Positions 23,075 through 30,785 of a DNA stretch of 64,000 bases are shown one piece after another. The stretch's first letter is position 1, and each line of letters begins with the position of its first letter. This stretch comes from Flavobacteriales bacterium. Lineage in GTDB: Bacteria > Bacteroidota > Bacteroidia > Flavobacteriales_F > PHOS-HE28. The translations under genes and the position numbers were made by a program. Location: assembly GCA_016703105.1 (NCBI GenBank), contig JADJCS010000002.1, positions 384,175 to 448,174 of the forward strand, read 5' to 3'. The notes beneath the pieces are model-generated. The model did not search any database. It was not told the DNA's origin and was given only the letters and a program-made list of their open reading frames with translations.

Positions 23075-24792
23075 CGCTCGAAGGTATACGAGGCGCTTTT
23101 GCGGTTGCCGCGCTCGTCCGTTACCTCGACCACCAGAGAACGCTTCCCCTTGCCCTCGGAGAACTTGTCGAAGGTGTGCGTGAGGATCTTGGTCTTCGGC
23201 TCGTAGCTCAGTAGGATCCATTTCCCATCCAGGGTGGCGCTCCACTTGTCGAGACCGGTGAGGTCGTCCTGCACCTTCAGTCGGAAGCTGGCGCGGCCGG
23301 CCATGCTCGTGCGGATGTCCAACGGCGTGAGGGTAGGAGGCACGGTATCCACCCGCGTCATGAAGGTGCCGAAGGCCTTGGTGCGCGCCGTCACCCAGCC
23401 GTCCTTCCAAGTGCCACCGATCGGTGCGGTACGGCCCTTTCCGTCGCGCTTCACCACAACGGCTTTGGACTGCAAGGCGGGCGCGAGCGATGCCATGCGG
23501 ATGCTCACTTCCGCCGGAAGGTGCAAAGGCACCGCGTCCGAAAGCACGCGGTACTCAGGTCCCAAGGCAGCGGACTTGCCCGGCAGGCTGTCAAAGCGGA
23601 TGGGCTCGTCATCGTACAACGCGTTGGCCGGAAAGGAGAAGCGGAAGTCTGGCCGCGCCAGCAGATTATCGCGGTCCCAGCGGAAGGTATTCACGCTATC
23701 AGGCCGACCCTCCCATAGCACCGCTTCCGCCACCGTGGCGCCTCGGAGCTGAAAGGTCAGTTCCGAGCGGTTGTCGTTGGCGTCGGTCACCACGATGCGC
23801 ACCTTATACAACTGGCCCGGGATCGGGGTGAAGGTGCCTGCGCCGCCGCCATCCGCTGAGTACAGGTCGCTGCGATCGTTCGGCTGGCGGTAGCAGCGGT
23901 GGTAGTGCATGTCCGCCTGGCGGAACAAGGCATGGTCCATGTGCGCGTTCACATAGCGCTGCTTGTCGAAGTCGACCTCGTTCAGGTGGACCTCGAAGTG
24001 CGGCTTCTCATCGATCAACACGGCGATCTTCCGCACTCCGCAGGTGTTGGAGGTGCCATCGTAGAAATCCACTGCATGCACGGCGATCCCGACCGGGCCG
24101 AACACCGCTGGGACAACCCCCGGCTGCAAACCGTAGCCATCGCCGTTCGCGTCGGTGGCGAAGCCTTTCGCCGTACCTGGATAGGGTTGGCAGCGACTTT
24201 GCGGGGCGGTGGGATAGATGCGCAGCCCCCGGATCACCGGTGGGCGGCTGTCGGCCATCTCAAGGCCCAAGGTTTCGGGGTCCAATGCATGCTGATCCTT
24301 GCTCCGGCGCACCTCATAGTGCAGGTGCGGGGCGGAGGATCCGCCGGTGTTCCCGCTCCAAGCGACCACCTCTCCGGCTTTCACCGGCAAGGATCCGGCG
24401 GCGGGGGTGAGGTCTACGGTCTGGTTCTGGGCCGAATACTGGGCCTCCAACACCTGTTCGGCGATCTCGGGGGCAAAGGCCCGCAGGTGCCCGTACACGG
24501 TCGTAAGTCCTTCAGGATGGTCGATGTACAGGGCCAGGCCATAGCCCCACGGGCTCACCCGGATGCGTGATACGTGACCATCGGCCACCGCGCGAACGGG
24601 GATGCCCTCCGCGCCGTTCGTTTTCAGGTCCACCCCGGAATGGAAATGGTCCGATCGTGGCTCCATAAAGTTGCCGGAGGGCAACATCGGGATGTCCATA
24701 GGTGCCAGCGGAGCGCTCCTGAAGGAAGGTGTCTGAGCGGCCGCATTGGTGCTGCACAACATGCAGAAGATCAATTGTCTATGATCGATCAT
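23071..24792 (-). CDS. M23-family metallopeptidase with C-terminal beta domains
   Basis: A 573-residue protein from the ATG at 24792 (MIDHRQLIFCMLCSTNAAAQ, signal peptide). The LytM/M23 domain is N-terminal: FMEPRSDHFHSGVDLKTNG (HxxxD zinc ligands, about residue 50), GYGLALYIDHPEGLTTVYGH, and HLHYEV (the HxH, about residue 160). The remaining ~400 residues are strand-rich and probably Ig-like (RIVVTDANDNRSELTFQLRG, FRLKVQDDLTGLDKW, LVVEVTDERGNRKSASY). M23 enzymes cut peptidoglycan peptides; with intact zinc ligands this one is likely active on the cell wall or regulates hydrolases. It shares a transcript with the GDPD gene, whose GTG start overlaps its stop. Confidence 0.9.
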   Translation of the reverse strand: MIDHRQLIFCMLCSTNAAAQTPSFRSAPLAPMDIPMLPSGNFMEPRSDHFHSGVDLKTNGAEGIPVRAVADGHVSRIRVSPWGYGLALYIDHPEGLTTVYGHLRAFAPEIAEQVLEAQYSAQNQTVDLTPAAGSLPVKAGEVVAWSGNTGGSSAPHLHYEVRRSKDQHALDPETLGLEMADSRPPVIRGLRIYPTAPQSRCQPYPGTAKGFATDANGDGYGLQPGVVPAVFGPVGIAVHAVDFYDGTSNTCGVRKIAVLIDEKPHFEVHLNEVDFDKQRYVNAHMDHALFRQADMHYHRCYRQPNDRSDLYSADGGGAGTFTPIPGQLYKVRIVVTDANDNRSELTFQLRGATVAEAVLWEGRPDSVNTFRWDRDNLLARPDFRFSFPANALYDDEPIRFDSLPGKSAALGPEYRVLSDAVPLHLPAEVSIRMASLAPALQSKAVVVKRDGKGRTAPIGGTWKDGWVTARTKAFGTFMTRVDTVPPTLTPLDIRTSMAGRASFRLKVQDDLTGLDKWSATLDGKWILLSYEPKTKILTHTFDKFSEGKGKRSLVVEVTDERGNRKSASYTFER

Positions 24793-24940
24793 CGATAGTT
24801 CTGGATGAGGCAGTGCATGGCCGCGGTGCGGGCTCCGGCCCAAACCTATCCGCACTCCACCGGCGCGCATGGTGATCGGAGGTGCGGCCATCAACAAGCT
24901 GAGGTTCAAACATCCCTGGGGACCCGATCGGCCAGTGGGC

Positions 24941-24948
24941 TATATTTG
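24941..24948 (+). promoter_or_regulatory. -7 promoter box (TATATTTG) of the zapA-rny operon
   Basis: TATATTTG matches TAnnTTTG exactly, 33 bases ahead of the ATG at 24982, with no other gene in between. It is the likely promoter for the coiled-coil gene, zapA and rny. Confidence 0.55.
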
Positions 24949-24981
24949 GCCTCGGACCACGGAAATATCCTTCCCCGGCCC

Positions 24982-25284
24982 ATGAGCGAACAGGCGGAGC
25001 GGCTTCGAGCAGTGTACTTACGGGTCGAAGCCCTTCTTCAACAACGCAACGACCTGCGTGCCCAACTGGACCGCATCGGCACCGCCGAGCGGCAACAGGG
25101 CCAACGGTCGGCGGTATTGGAGGCCCGCGTCGCCGAGCTGGAGAAGGAGAACGAGGTCCTCCGGACATCCAAACCCGCTAACGGGGGCGAGGATGCACAA
25201 GGAACGAAGCAACGGATCGATGAACTGGTGAACGAGATAGATCGCTGCCTGATGTTGTTGGACGACCAGGTGGCGGTGCCTTGA
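24982..25284 (+). CDS. Coiled-coil protein upstream of zapA
   Basis: A 100-residue protein, MSEQAERLRAVYLRVEALLQ at the start. Almost the whole length is predicted helical coiled coil (LRAQLDRIGTAERQQG, LEARVAELEKENEVLR), with a Gly/Asn break near residue 67 before a last helix, IDELVNEIDRCLMLL. No signal peptide or membrane segment. A short coiled-coil protein directly ahead of zapA is a common arrangement in Bacteroidota; a role near the division ring is inferred from context only. Its stop lies two bases before the zapA ATG. Confidence 0.75.
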   Translation: MSEQAERLRAVYLRVEALLQQRNDLRAQLDRIGTAERQQGQRSAVLEARVAELEKENEVLRTSKPANGGEDAQGTKQRIDELVNEIDRCLMLLDDQVAVP

Positions 25285-25286
25285 AC

Positions 25287-25571
25287 ATGGAAGAGCATTC
25301 GATCAGAATAGAGATCGCCGGACGGGCGTACCCGCTCAACATCCACGCGGATGAAGAGGGGAACATCCGCCAGGCGGCCCAGGAGATCAACGAGAGCATC
25401 ACCCGGTTGCGCACGCACTACCCACTCACCGACAAGCAGGACCTGCTGGCCATGGCCGCGTTGGAAGTAAGTGTGCGTGCCTTGAACGGCACGGTGGCCC
25501 AGGAACAAGCGGCCGCGGTGGCCGAACTGGACCGGCTCGAAGAACTTCTCCAGGCCGCATCACCGGGCTGA
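25287..25571 (+). CDS. zapA: Cell division protein ZapA
   Basis: A 94-residue protein starting MEEHSIRIEIAGRAYPL, the N-terminal beta-hairpin of ZapA, followed by NIRQAAQEINESITRLR and a long helix DLLAMAALEVSVRALNGT that forms the dimer/tetramer coiled coil. ZapA binds FtsZ and bundles protofilaments at the division site. Its length and profile match the family. It lies between the coiled-coil gene (two bases) and rny (about 50 bases), an order typical for this phylum. An in-frame TTG two codons earlier overlaps the previous stop and is less likely. Confidence 0.9.
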   Translation: MEEHSIRIEIAGRAYPLNIHADEEGNIRQAAQEINESITRLRTHYPLTDKQDLLAMAALEVSVRALNGTVAQEQAAAVAELDRLEELLQAASPG

Positions 25572-25625
25572 TCGCGCTTCGTACCTCGCTCGCGGAGGAC
25601 GTGGTCCACGAAAAACAACGTGGAC

Positions 25626-27167
25626 ATGGACATACTATCACTAGTGATCGGGCTGCTGGGTGGCCTCGTCGGAGGCGGGATCGCCGTTTACGCCGTGATC
25701 AACGGCGTGCAACGCAAACGCCGTGATTCCATTCTGAAGGACGCCGAGGCCCAGGCCGAAGCCTTGAAGAAGGAGAAACTCGTGCAGGCCAAGGAGAAGT
25801 TCCTACAGATGAAGGAGGAGCATGAGCGCGAAGTGCGCGAGAGCGATAAAAAGGTGCAACAGAACGTGGAGCGCGCCAAGCAACGCGAACAACAGTTGAG
25901 CCGACAGCAGCAGGACCTGGCCAACAAAGAGAAACAGGTGGACCAGCTCAAGCAAGAGCTCAGCCAAAAGGTGGAAGGGCTGGCCCGGCGGAAGGAGGAG
26001 ACCGATAAGATGCACGCCAAGCAGGTGAACCTGCTGGAGAACATCAGCGGACTGAACGCCGAGGAGGCCAAGAAGCAGCTCGTGGATTCCCTGAAGGACG
26101 AGGCCCGCACCGCGGCGATGTCCACCATCAAAGACATCACCGAGGAAGCCAAGCTCACCGCCAACAAGGAAGCCAAGCGGATCGTGATCCAGACCATCCA
26201 GCGGGTGGCCACCGAACACGCCGTGGAGAACTCCGTGAGCGTGTTCCACATCGAGAACGATGAGCACAAGGGCCGCATCATCGGCCGGGAGGGCAGGAAC
26301 ATCCGCACGCTCGAGGAGGCCACCGGGGTGGAGATCATCGTGGACGACACGCCAGGCGCCATCATCCTGAGCTGTTTCGATGCGGTGCGCCGCGAGATCG
26401 CGCGCCTGGCCCTGCACCAGTTGGTGAAAGATGGCCGCATCCATCCGGCCCGTATCGAGGAGATCGTGGCCAAGACCAAGAAGCACCTGGAGGAGGAGAT
26501 CATGGAAGTGGGCAAACGCACCTGCATCGATATGGGCATCCATGGCCTGCACATCGAGCTCATCCGCATGGTAGGCCGCATGAAATACCGCAGCTCCTAC
26601 GGCCAGAACCTGCTCCAGCACAGCCGCGAGGTGGCCAATTTGAGCGCCATCATGGCCGCCGAGCTGGGCCTCAATCCCAAGTCGGCCAAGCGCGCAGGCC
26701 TCCTGCACGATATCGGCAAAGCGCCCGCTGAAGAGCCCGAACTGCCCCACGCCATCCTGGGCATGAAGCTGGCGGAGAAATTCGGTGAGAAGCCCGACGT
26801 GTGCAACGCCATCGGGGCGCACCACGACGAGATCGAGATGACCACGTTGATGAGCCCCATCGTGCAAGCCTGCGATGCCATCAGCGGTGCCCGTCCTGGA
26901 GCACGACGTGAGGCCACCGAAGCCTATATCCAACGCCTCAAGGACCTGGAAAGCCTGGCCATGAGCTACAACGGCGTCACGAAGGCCTTCGCGATCCAGG
27001 CCGGCCGCGAATTGCGGGTGATGGTGGAGAGCGAGAGGATCACGGATGCACAGAGCGATGAGCTGAGCATGAGCATCGCCGACAGGATCATGAACGAGAT
27101 GACCTATCCGGGCCAGGTGAAGATCACGGTGATCCGCGAGAAGCGCTCGGTGGCGGTGGCGAAATGA
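25626..27167 (+). CDS. rny: Ribonuclease Y
   Basis: A 513-residue protein (ATG 25626; a GTG two codons earlier is possible). Domain order matches RNase Y: an N-terminal membrane anchor (ILSLVIGLLGGLVGGGIAVY), a long charged coiled coil (about 30-190), the KH domain with KGRIIGREGRNIRTLEEATG (about 220), and the HD domain with HSREVANLSAIMA and AGLLHDIGKAPAEE (about 335-365), whose HD pair binds the metal. It is an endoribonuclease starting mRNA decay at the membrane. The gene follows zapA and ends 24 bases before a strong terminator. A long antisense frame exists but is a by-product of the codon pattern. Confidence 0.96.
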   Translation: MDILSLVIGLLGGLVGGGIAVYAVINGVQRKRRDSILKDAEAQAEALKKEKLVQAKEKFLQMKEEHEREVRESDKKVQQNVERAKQREQQLSRQQQDLANKEKQVDQLKQELSQKVEGLARRKEETDKMHAKQVNLLENISGLNAEEAKKQLVDSLKDEARTAAMSTIKDITEEAKLTANKEAKRIVIQTIQRVATEHAVENSVSVFHIENDEHKGRIIGREGRNIRTLEEATGVEIIVDDTPGAIILSCFDAVRREIARLALHQLVKDGRIHPARIEEIVAKTKKHLEEEIMEVGKRTCIDMGIHGLHIELIRMVGRMKYRSSYGQNLLQHSREVANLSAIMAAELGLNPKSAKRAGLLHDIGKAPAEEPELPHAILGMKLAEKFGEKPDVCNAIGAHHDEIEMTTLMSPIVQACDAISGARPGARREATEAYIQRLKDLESLAMSYNGVTKAFAIQAGRELRVMVESERITDAQSDELSMSIADRIMNEMTYPGQVKITVIREKRSVAVAK

Positions 27168-27190
27168 CCTTTTGCGAACGAACGGACGGA

Positions 27191-27218
27191 GAGGCGGCGG
27201 GTGCCGCCTCTTTTCTTT
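27191..27218 (+). terminator. Rho-independent terminator of the zapA-rny operon
   Basis: Stem GAGGCGGC / GCCGCCTC of eight perfect pairs with loop GGGT, followed by TTTTCTTT. It lies 24 bases past the rny stop and just ahead of the next gene. Confidence 0.88.
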
Positions 27219-27223
27219 GAGGC

Positions 27224-27949
27224 ATGGCTTCCGAAGACCATTTGGACCTGATCTTCCAATGGGAGGTGCGCACCTGGTCGCGTGCGTTCCCGCTTTGGCG
27301 GAAGAGGCTTCAGGGTATAGCGGCACGGGGCGGTCGTGCCTTGGCGCTGGGCGAACGGGACGGAGGTCTGAGCTTGATGCTCGCCGAGCACGGGTTCAAT
27401 ACGGTTTGTAGCGATCTGCGAGGACCCACGGACAAGGCCCGGATCCTTCACAAGGCCATGGGGCAGGACCATGCGATAGCCTATGCGATCATCGACGCCA
27501 CCGCCATCGCCGAACCGGACGCGCAATTCGACGTGGTGGTGTTCAAGAGCATGCTGGGGGCGCTTTCCACCAAGGAGCGCCAGGCACAGGCTCTGCGGGA
27601 GATGCACCGCGTGCTCAAACCGGGCGGTGTGCTCCTCTTCGCGGAGAATCTGGGCGGCACGCGCATCCACCGATGGTTGCGCGGCCGCTTTACGAACTGG
27701 GCGGGCTATTGGCGCTACCTGGACCGAAAGGACGATCTGGACCTGTTCGCGCCCTTCGTCCACGTCCATGTGGAGAGCACCGGTTTCCTCGCTGCGCTGG
27801 GAAGGACCGAACGGCAGCGTGATCTGCTCGCCCGGCTGGACGCTGTGCTGTGCCCGCTGCTGCCGTCGAACTGGCATACGGTGCTGTTCGGCGCGGCGAC
27901 CAAAGCCGCACTGTTGAAAACTGCGGACCAACCAGGCTCCGGCGGCTAG
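27224..27949 (+). CDS. Class I SAM-dependent methyltransferase
   Basis: A 241-residue protein from the ATG at 27224. The Rossmann pattern is visible: GGRALALGERDGGLSLMLAE (motif I, about residues 36-55, the Gly-rich loop reading LGERDGG), NTVCSDLRG, FDVVVFKSMLGAL (motif IV, about 103) and MHRVLKPGGVLLFAEN (post-motif, about 125-140). This is the Methyltransf_11/25 type. The C-terminal ~80 residues (GRFTNWAGYWRYLDRKDDL onward) vary within such families. The substrate is unknown. The sugar epimerase gene follows by 25 bases but with its own -7 box, so they may or may not be co-transcribed; glycan or lipid modification is a guess from that neighbour. Confidence 0.8.
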   Translation: MASEDHLDLIFQWEVRTWSRAFPLWRKRLQGIAARGGRALALGERDGGLSLMLAEHGFNTVCSDLRGPTDKARILHKAMGQDHAIAYAIIDATAIAEPDAQFDVVVFKSMLGALSTKERQAQALREMHRVLKPGGVLLFAENLGGTRIHRWLRGRFTNWAGYWRYLDRKDDLDLFAPFVHVHVESTGFLAALGRTERQRDLLARLDAVLCPLLPSNWHTVLFGAATKAALLKTADQPGSGG

Positions 27950-27958
27950 GTGCCCCGA

Positions 27959-27966
27959 TAGCTTTG
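27959..27966 (+). promoter_or_regulatory. -7 promoter box (TAGCTTTG) before the epimerase gene
   Basis: TAGCTTTG, identical to the ftcD box, ends eight bases before the ATG at 27975. It suggests a near-leaderless transcript for the epimerase. Confidence 0.5.
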
Positions 27967-27974
27967 GTGCGCTG

Positions 27975-28976
27975 ATGGCGATCACTCCCGATACCGGCTC
28001 ATCCGCCCGCCTTAAAGTCCTCGTGACGGGCGGTGCCGGCTTCATCGGATCGCACCTGTGCGAGGCACTGCTCGGCGCGGGTCATTCGGTGCGTTGCCTC
28101 GACAGCTTCATCACCGGCAAGCGCGCCAACATCGCCCACCTGGACGGCCGGGGGAAGTTCACCGTATTGGAAGGCGACATCCGCGACCTCGAGGTCTGCA
28201 AAAAGGCCACGCAGGGGATGGATGCGGTGCTCCATCTGGCCGCTCTGGGCTCCGTGCCCCGTTCCATAGACGACCCGCTGGCGAGCGAGGCCGCCAACTT
28301 GGGAGGTTTCCTCAATTTGTTGGAGGCTTGCCGATACGCCCGTATCCGGCGGTTCGTATACGCCAGCAGCAGCAGCGTCTACGGGGACAGCCCAGCCTCT
28401 CCGAAGCGCGAAGGCCAGGAAGGGAAGCCGCTATCGCCCTACGCGGTGACCAAAGCGATGAACGAGGTCTATGCGGATCTCTACCACCGCCTCTTCGTGA
28501 TCGAGTCCATCGGCCTGCGGTTCTTCAATGTGTTCGGCGAGCGCCAGGATCCTCAGGGGGCCTATGCCGCTGCGATCCCACGGTTCGTCACCAGCCTGCT
28601 CCGTCATGAGCCACCCGAAGTGCATGGCGATGGTCACCAAACGAGGGACTTCACCTACGTGGGCAACGCGGTGGCTGCCATGTTGGCGGGCTTGCATTGC
28701 ACCGACGAACGTGCCTTTGGCCATGTGTTCAACATCGCCTATGGACAGAGCACCGATGTGTTGCAGCTGATCGATCGCATCAAGTTGGAGCTGGTCAAGC
28801 ACGATCCGCAGGTGGCCACCGTTCCTGTGAACCACATCGCGGATCGGCCGGGTGACGTGCGCGCTTCGCTGGCGGACATCGGCCGCGCCCACGAGATCCT
28901 GGGCTATCGTCCTGCCTTCGACCTATCCGCCGGGCTCCAGCGTGCGGTGCCTTGGTACGTGGCCAACTGGGGATAG
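27975..28976 (+). CDS. NAD-dependent sugar-nucleotide epimerase (WbpP/TviC-like)
   Basis: A 333-residue extended SDR enzyme. KVLVTGGAGFIGSHLCEAL is the NAD-binding TGxxGFIG motif (about residues 14-32), LHLAALGSVPRSIDDP the active-site approach (about 88-103), YASSSSVYGD carries the catalytic Ser, and LSPYAVTKAMNEVY the YxxxK pair (about 155-168). GLRFFNVFGERQDPQGAYAA and GDGHQTRDFTYVGN match UDP-GlcNAc/GalNAc(A) C4-epimerases of the WbpP/TviC group more than GalE. It probably supplies a sugar nucleotide for surface polysaccharide. No other glycan genes flank it except the adjacent methyltransferase. Confidence 0.9.
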   Translation: MAITPDTGSSARLKVLVTGGAGFIGSHLCEALLGAGHSVRCLDSFITGKRANIAHLDGRGKFTVLEGDIRDLEVCKKATQGMDAVLHLAALGSVPRSIDDPLASEAANLGGFLNLLEACRYARIRRFVYASSSSVYGDSPASPKREGQEGKPLSPYAVTKAMNEVYADLYHRLFVIESIGLRFFNVFGERQDPQGAYAAAIPRFVTSLLRHEPPEVHGDGHQTRDFTYVGNAVAAMLAGLHCTDERAFGHVFNIAYGQSTDVLQLIDRIKLELVKHDPQVATVPVNHIADRPGDVRASLADIGRAHEILGYRPAFDLSAGLQRAVPWYVANWG

Positions 28977-28999
28977 GTGGGCCGTGTGAGGGTAATTCC

Positions 29000-30124
29000 T
29001 CAGTGTGGATCGCCCTTGCCGAGGCGGATGGACCAGGAGACGTTCACGGAGTAATTGGCGAAGGCCGCATCGCCATGCACGATCTGCCCGGTGGTCGAGG
29101 CAGCGGTGTTCTCCTTGTCCGTCACGCTTTGTGTGCGGTTGCGGTAGAGGGCGATCGGAACGCTCACGTTCACGTCGTGCCGTCCACGCATCCAATCCAA
29201 ACCGGGCTCGACAGCATAGATATAGCCAGGTCGCCGGAAACCTTTACTTCCTCCCACCAGATCCTCCACCGGAATGCCCTCTACGCGACCGCCGCAGAAC
29301 ACGTTGATCCCGAGCTTGCGGCTCATGTTCCAGTTAAGTCCCAAGCGGGCCATATACTGGTCGGCAACGCTCATGATCCGTTCGTTCGCGCGGGAGCGAT
29401 AGGTCAGGGTACCGTTCGTTTCCATCGGATTGATCAAATAGAAGGCGTTCATATACCCGTACACCGGCCCGAACAATTTCAGGTAGCCCTGCATCTCCAA
29501 GGTGTAGCCCAGGCCCCCATCGCCGAGCTGGATGCTCTGGTCCACGGGCTGGTACTGTCCCCAGGGATTGCTCGCTGAGTTCGGCAGCGTATCCGTCCCT
29601 TCGTTATAGAAGAAGTCCTGTGCATTGAAGTTGCCTGTCGGGAGCTTGATCCCTACACCCAATTGCAGGTTGCCTTTGGAAACGCTGTCAGGGTTCCACA
29701 TCCAGCGATTGAAAGTGATCCGTATGTCGCCGATCCCCGCGGAGCGCGTGCTGTACCGGCCCTTGCCACCGTGCTCGTAGAGTGAAGAGCGCGTATTGTA
29801 GCTGTAGGGCAGAATGAAGGTGATCCCTTGCCGTTTCGTGAAATTGTAGGTGAGCCCGACGTTCACTTGGTTCGTCCAATTGTAAACGGCCGTCTTCTGC
29901 TCCTGGCGCGCTTCGTTCTCCTCGGTCCCGGAGAAGTGCCGATAGCTCTCGAAGTAGCGGTAGTTCGCTGCGATGGCCCAACCACTTCCCAAGACGTTCC
30001 CATTGCTGAACGCGTTCGGATTGCAGGCCGTGAAGCTTCGGATGGCCACGCAGCCTTGGGCGCTGGCAGCAACAGAAGCTGAGAGGAGCAGAAGGGCGAG
30101 GAAGGCGCGCAGTGGTACTGACAT
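29000..30124 (-). CDS. Outer-membrane beta-barrel (transporter-like) protein
   Basis: A 374-residue protein with a signal peptide (MSVPLRAFLALLLLSASVAA, cut near ASAQG). Repeated amphipathic strands run throughout: VNVGLTYNFTKRQGITFILP, GDIRITFNRWMWN, GNLQLGVGIKLPTGNF, RLGLNWNMSRKLGINVF and the C-terminal ANYSVNVSWSIRLGKG. The segment LGVGIKLPTGNFNAQDF resembles the 'phenol-degradation MetA-like' barrel family of putative transporters. Two cysteines near the N-terminus (GCVAIRSFTACNP) may form a disulfide. The transported molecule is unknown. It is divergent from the Rrf2 gene with ~140 bases between. Confidence 0.75.
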   Translation of the reverse strand: MSVPLRAFLALLLLSASVAASAQGCVAIRSFTACNPNAFSNGNVLGSGWAIAANYRYFESYRHFSGTEENEARQEQKTAVYNWTNQVNVGLTYNFTKRQGITFILPYSYNTRSSLYEHGGKGRYSTRSAGIGDIRITFNRWMWNPDSVSKGNLQLGVGIKLPTGNFNAQDFFYNEGTDTLPNSASNPWGQYQPVDQSIQLGDGGLGYTLEMQGYLKLFGPVYGYMNAFYLINPMETNGTLTYRSRANERIMSVADQYMARLGLNWNMSRKLGINVFCGGRVEGIPVEDLVGGSKGFRRPGYIYAVEPGLDWMRGRHDVNVSVPIALYRNRTQSVTDKENTAASTTGQIVHGDAAFANYSVNVSWSIRLGKGDPH

Positions 30125-30265
30125 GATCTTGAATTGAGGTAGGCAAGATGTTCAAGACATCCTCACGATAGGTCCAATTTGCGCGGATGCATGGATGCAC
30201 AATGTGGATCACCCCTTCGGTCGTGTCTAAGTGCCTCGAAAGGACCACCTATTTTCGGCCATGCC

Positions 30266-30706
30266 ATGCTGAGCAAACGCGCCAAGTACGCTTTGAACGC
30301 CTTGGTCGAACTGGCCAGAGCGCGGGGCGAAGGCCCGCTCAGTGCGGCCATCATCGCGGAGCGCGCCGGGGTGCCAAGGAAGTTCCTGGAGGCCATTCTG
30401 GTGGAACTCCGCAATGCCGGGATCGTGAGCAGCCGCAAGGGGCGGGGAGGCGGCCATGTGCTCGGCAAGGCCCCCGCCGACGTCCACATGGCGGAGATCC
30501 TGCGGCTCTTCGATGGGGCCATCGGCCTGCTACCATGCGTCACGCATCAGTTCTACGCACGCTGTGAGGAATGCCGGGATGAGGCCGTCTGTGGGATCCG
30601 GGACGTGTTCATGGAGGTGCGGCAGGCCAGCGTCGAACTGCTCAAGAAAGCCACCCTGGCCGAGGTGCTCGCGCGCGAGCAGCGTTCGCGGAAGCGCCGG
30701 TCCTAA
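30266..30706 (+). CDS. Rrf2-family transcriptional regulator with Fe-S cysteines
   Basis: A 146-residue protein started at MLSKRAKYALNALVELAR; an ATG five bases upstream is out of frame. The winged-helix DNA-binding domain includes AAIIAERAGVPRKFLEAIL (recognition region, about 25-43) and GIVSSRKGRGGGHVLGK (wing). The C-terminal part has three clustered cysteines, RCEECRDEAVCGI (about 98-110), the usual place for an Fe-S cluster in IscR-like members; an additional Cys lies in LPCVTHQF. Such regulators sense Fe-S, NO or cysteine status. A palindrome lies 15 bases past the stop, between this gene and the SLC13 transporter gene, a likely target. Confidence 0.9.
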   Translation: MLSKRAKYALNALVELARARGEGPLSAAIIAERAGVPRKFLEAILVELRNAGIVSSRKGRGGGHVLGKAPADVHMAEILRLFDGAIGLLPCVTHQFYARCEECRDEAVCGIRDVFMEVRQASVELLKKATLAEVLAREQRSRKRRS

Positions 30707-30720
30707 GCTCGGGGCACCAT

Positions 30721-30743
30721 AATCCTACTGGATCAATAGGATT
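30721..30743. promoter_or_regulatory. Palindrome between rrf2-family gene and SLC13 transporter
   Basis: AATCCTA and TAGGATT, seven perfect pairs with a nine-base centre CTGGATCAA, which itself is nearly symmetric. Its position 43 bases ahead of the transporter ATG suits an operator for the adjacent Rrf2 regulator. It could also be a weak terminator of the regulator gene, as TTTG follows, but the U tract is poor. Confidence 0.55.
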
Positions 30744-30785
30744 TGTTACTTCGCCGTTCGGCGCTTCTATCCGCACACCCTCCGC

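Noticed and set aside
25572..25625. 6S RNA beside zapA, as in gamma-proteobacteria
   Set aside because: Only 54 bases separate zapA and rny; no space or structure for 6S RNA.
25803..27326. Long minus-strand open frame across rny
   Set aside because: Antisense by-product of GC-rich codon use; RNase Y with KH and HD motifs is on the plus strand.
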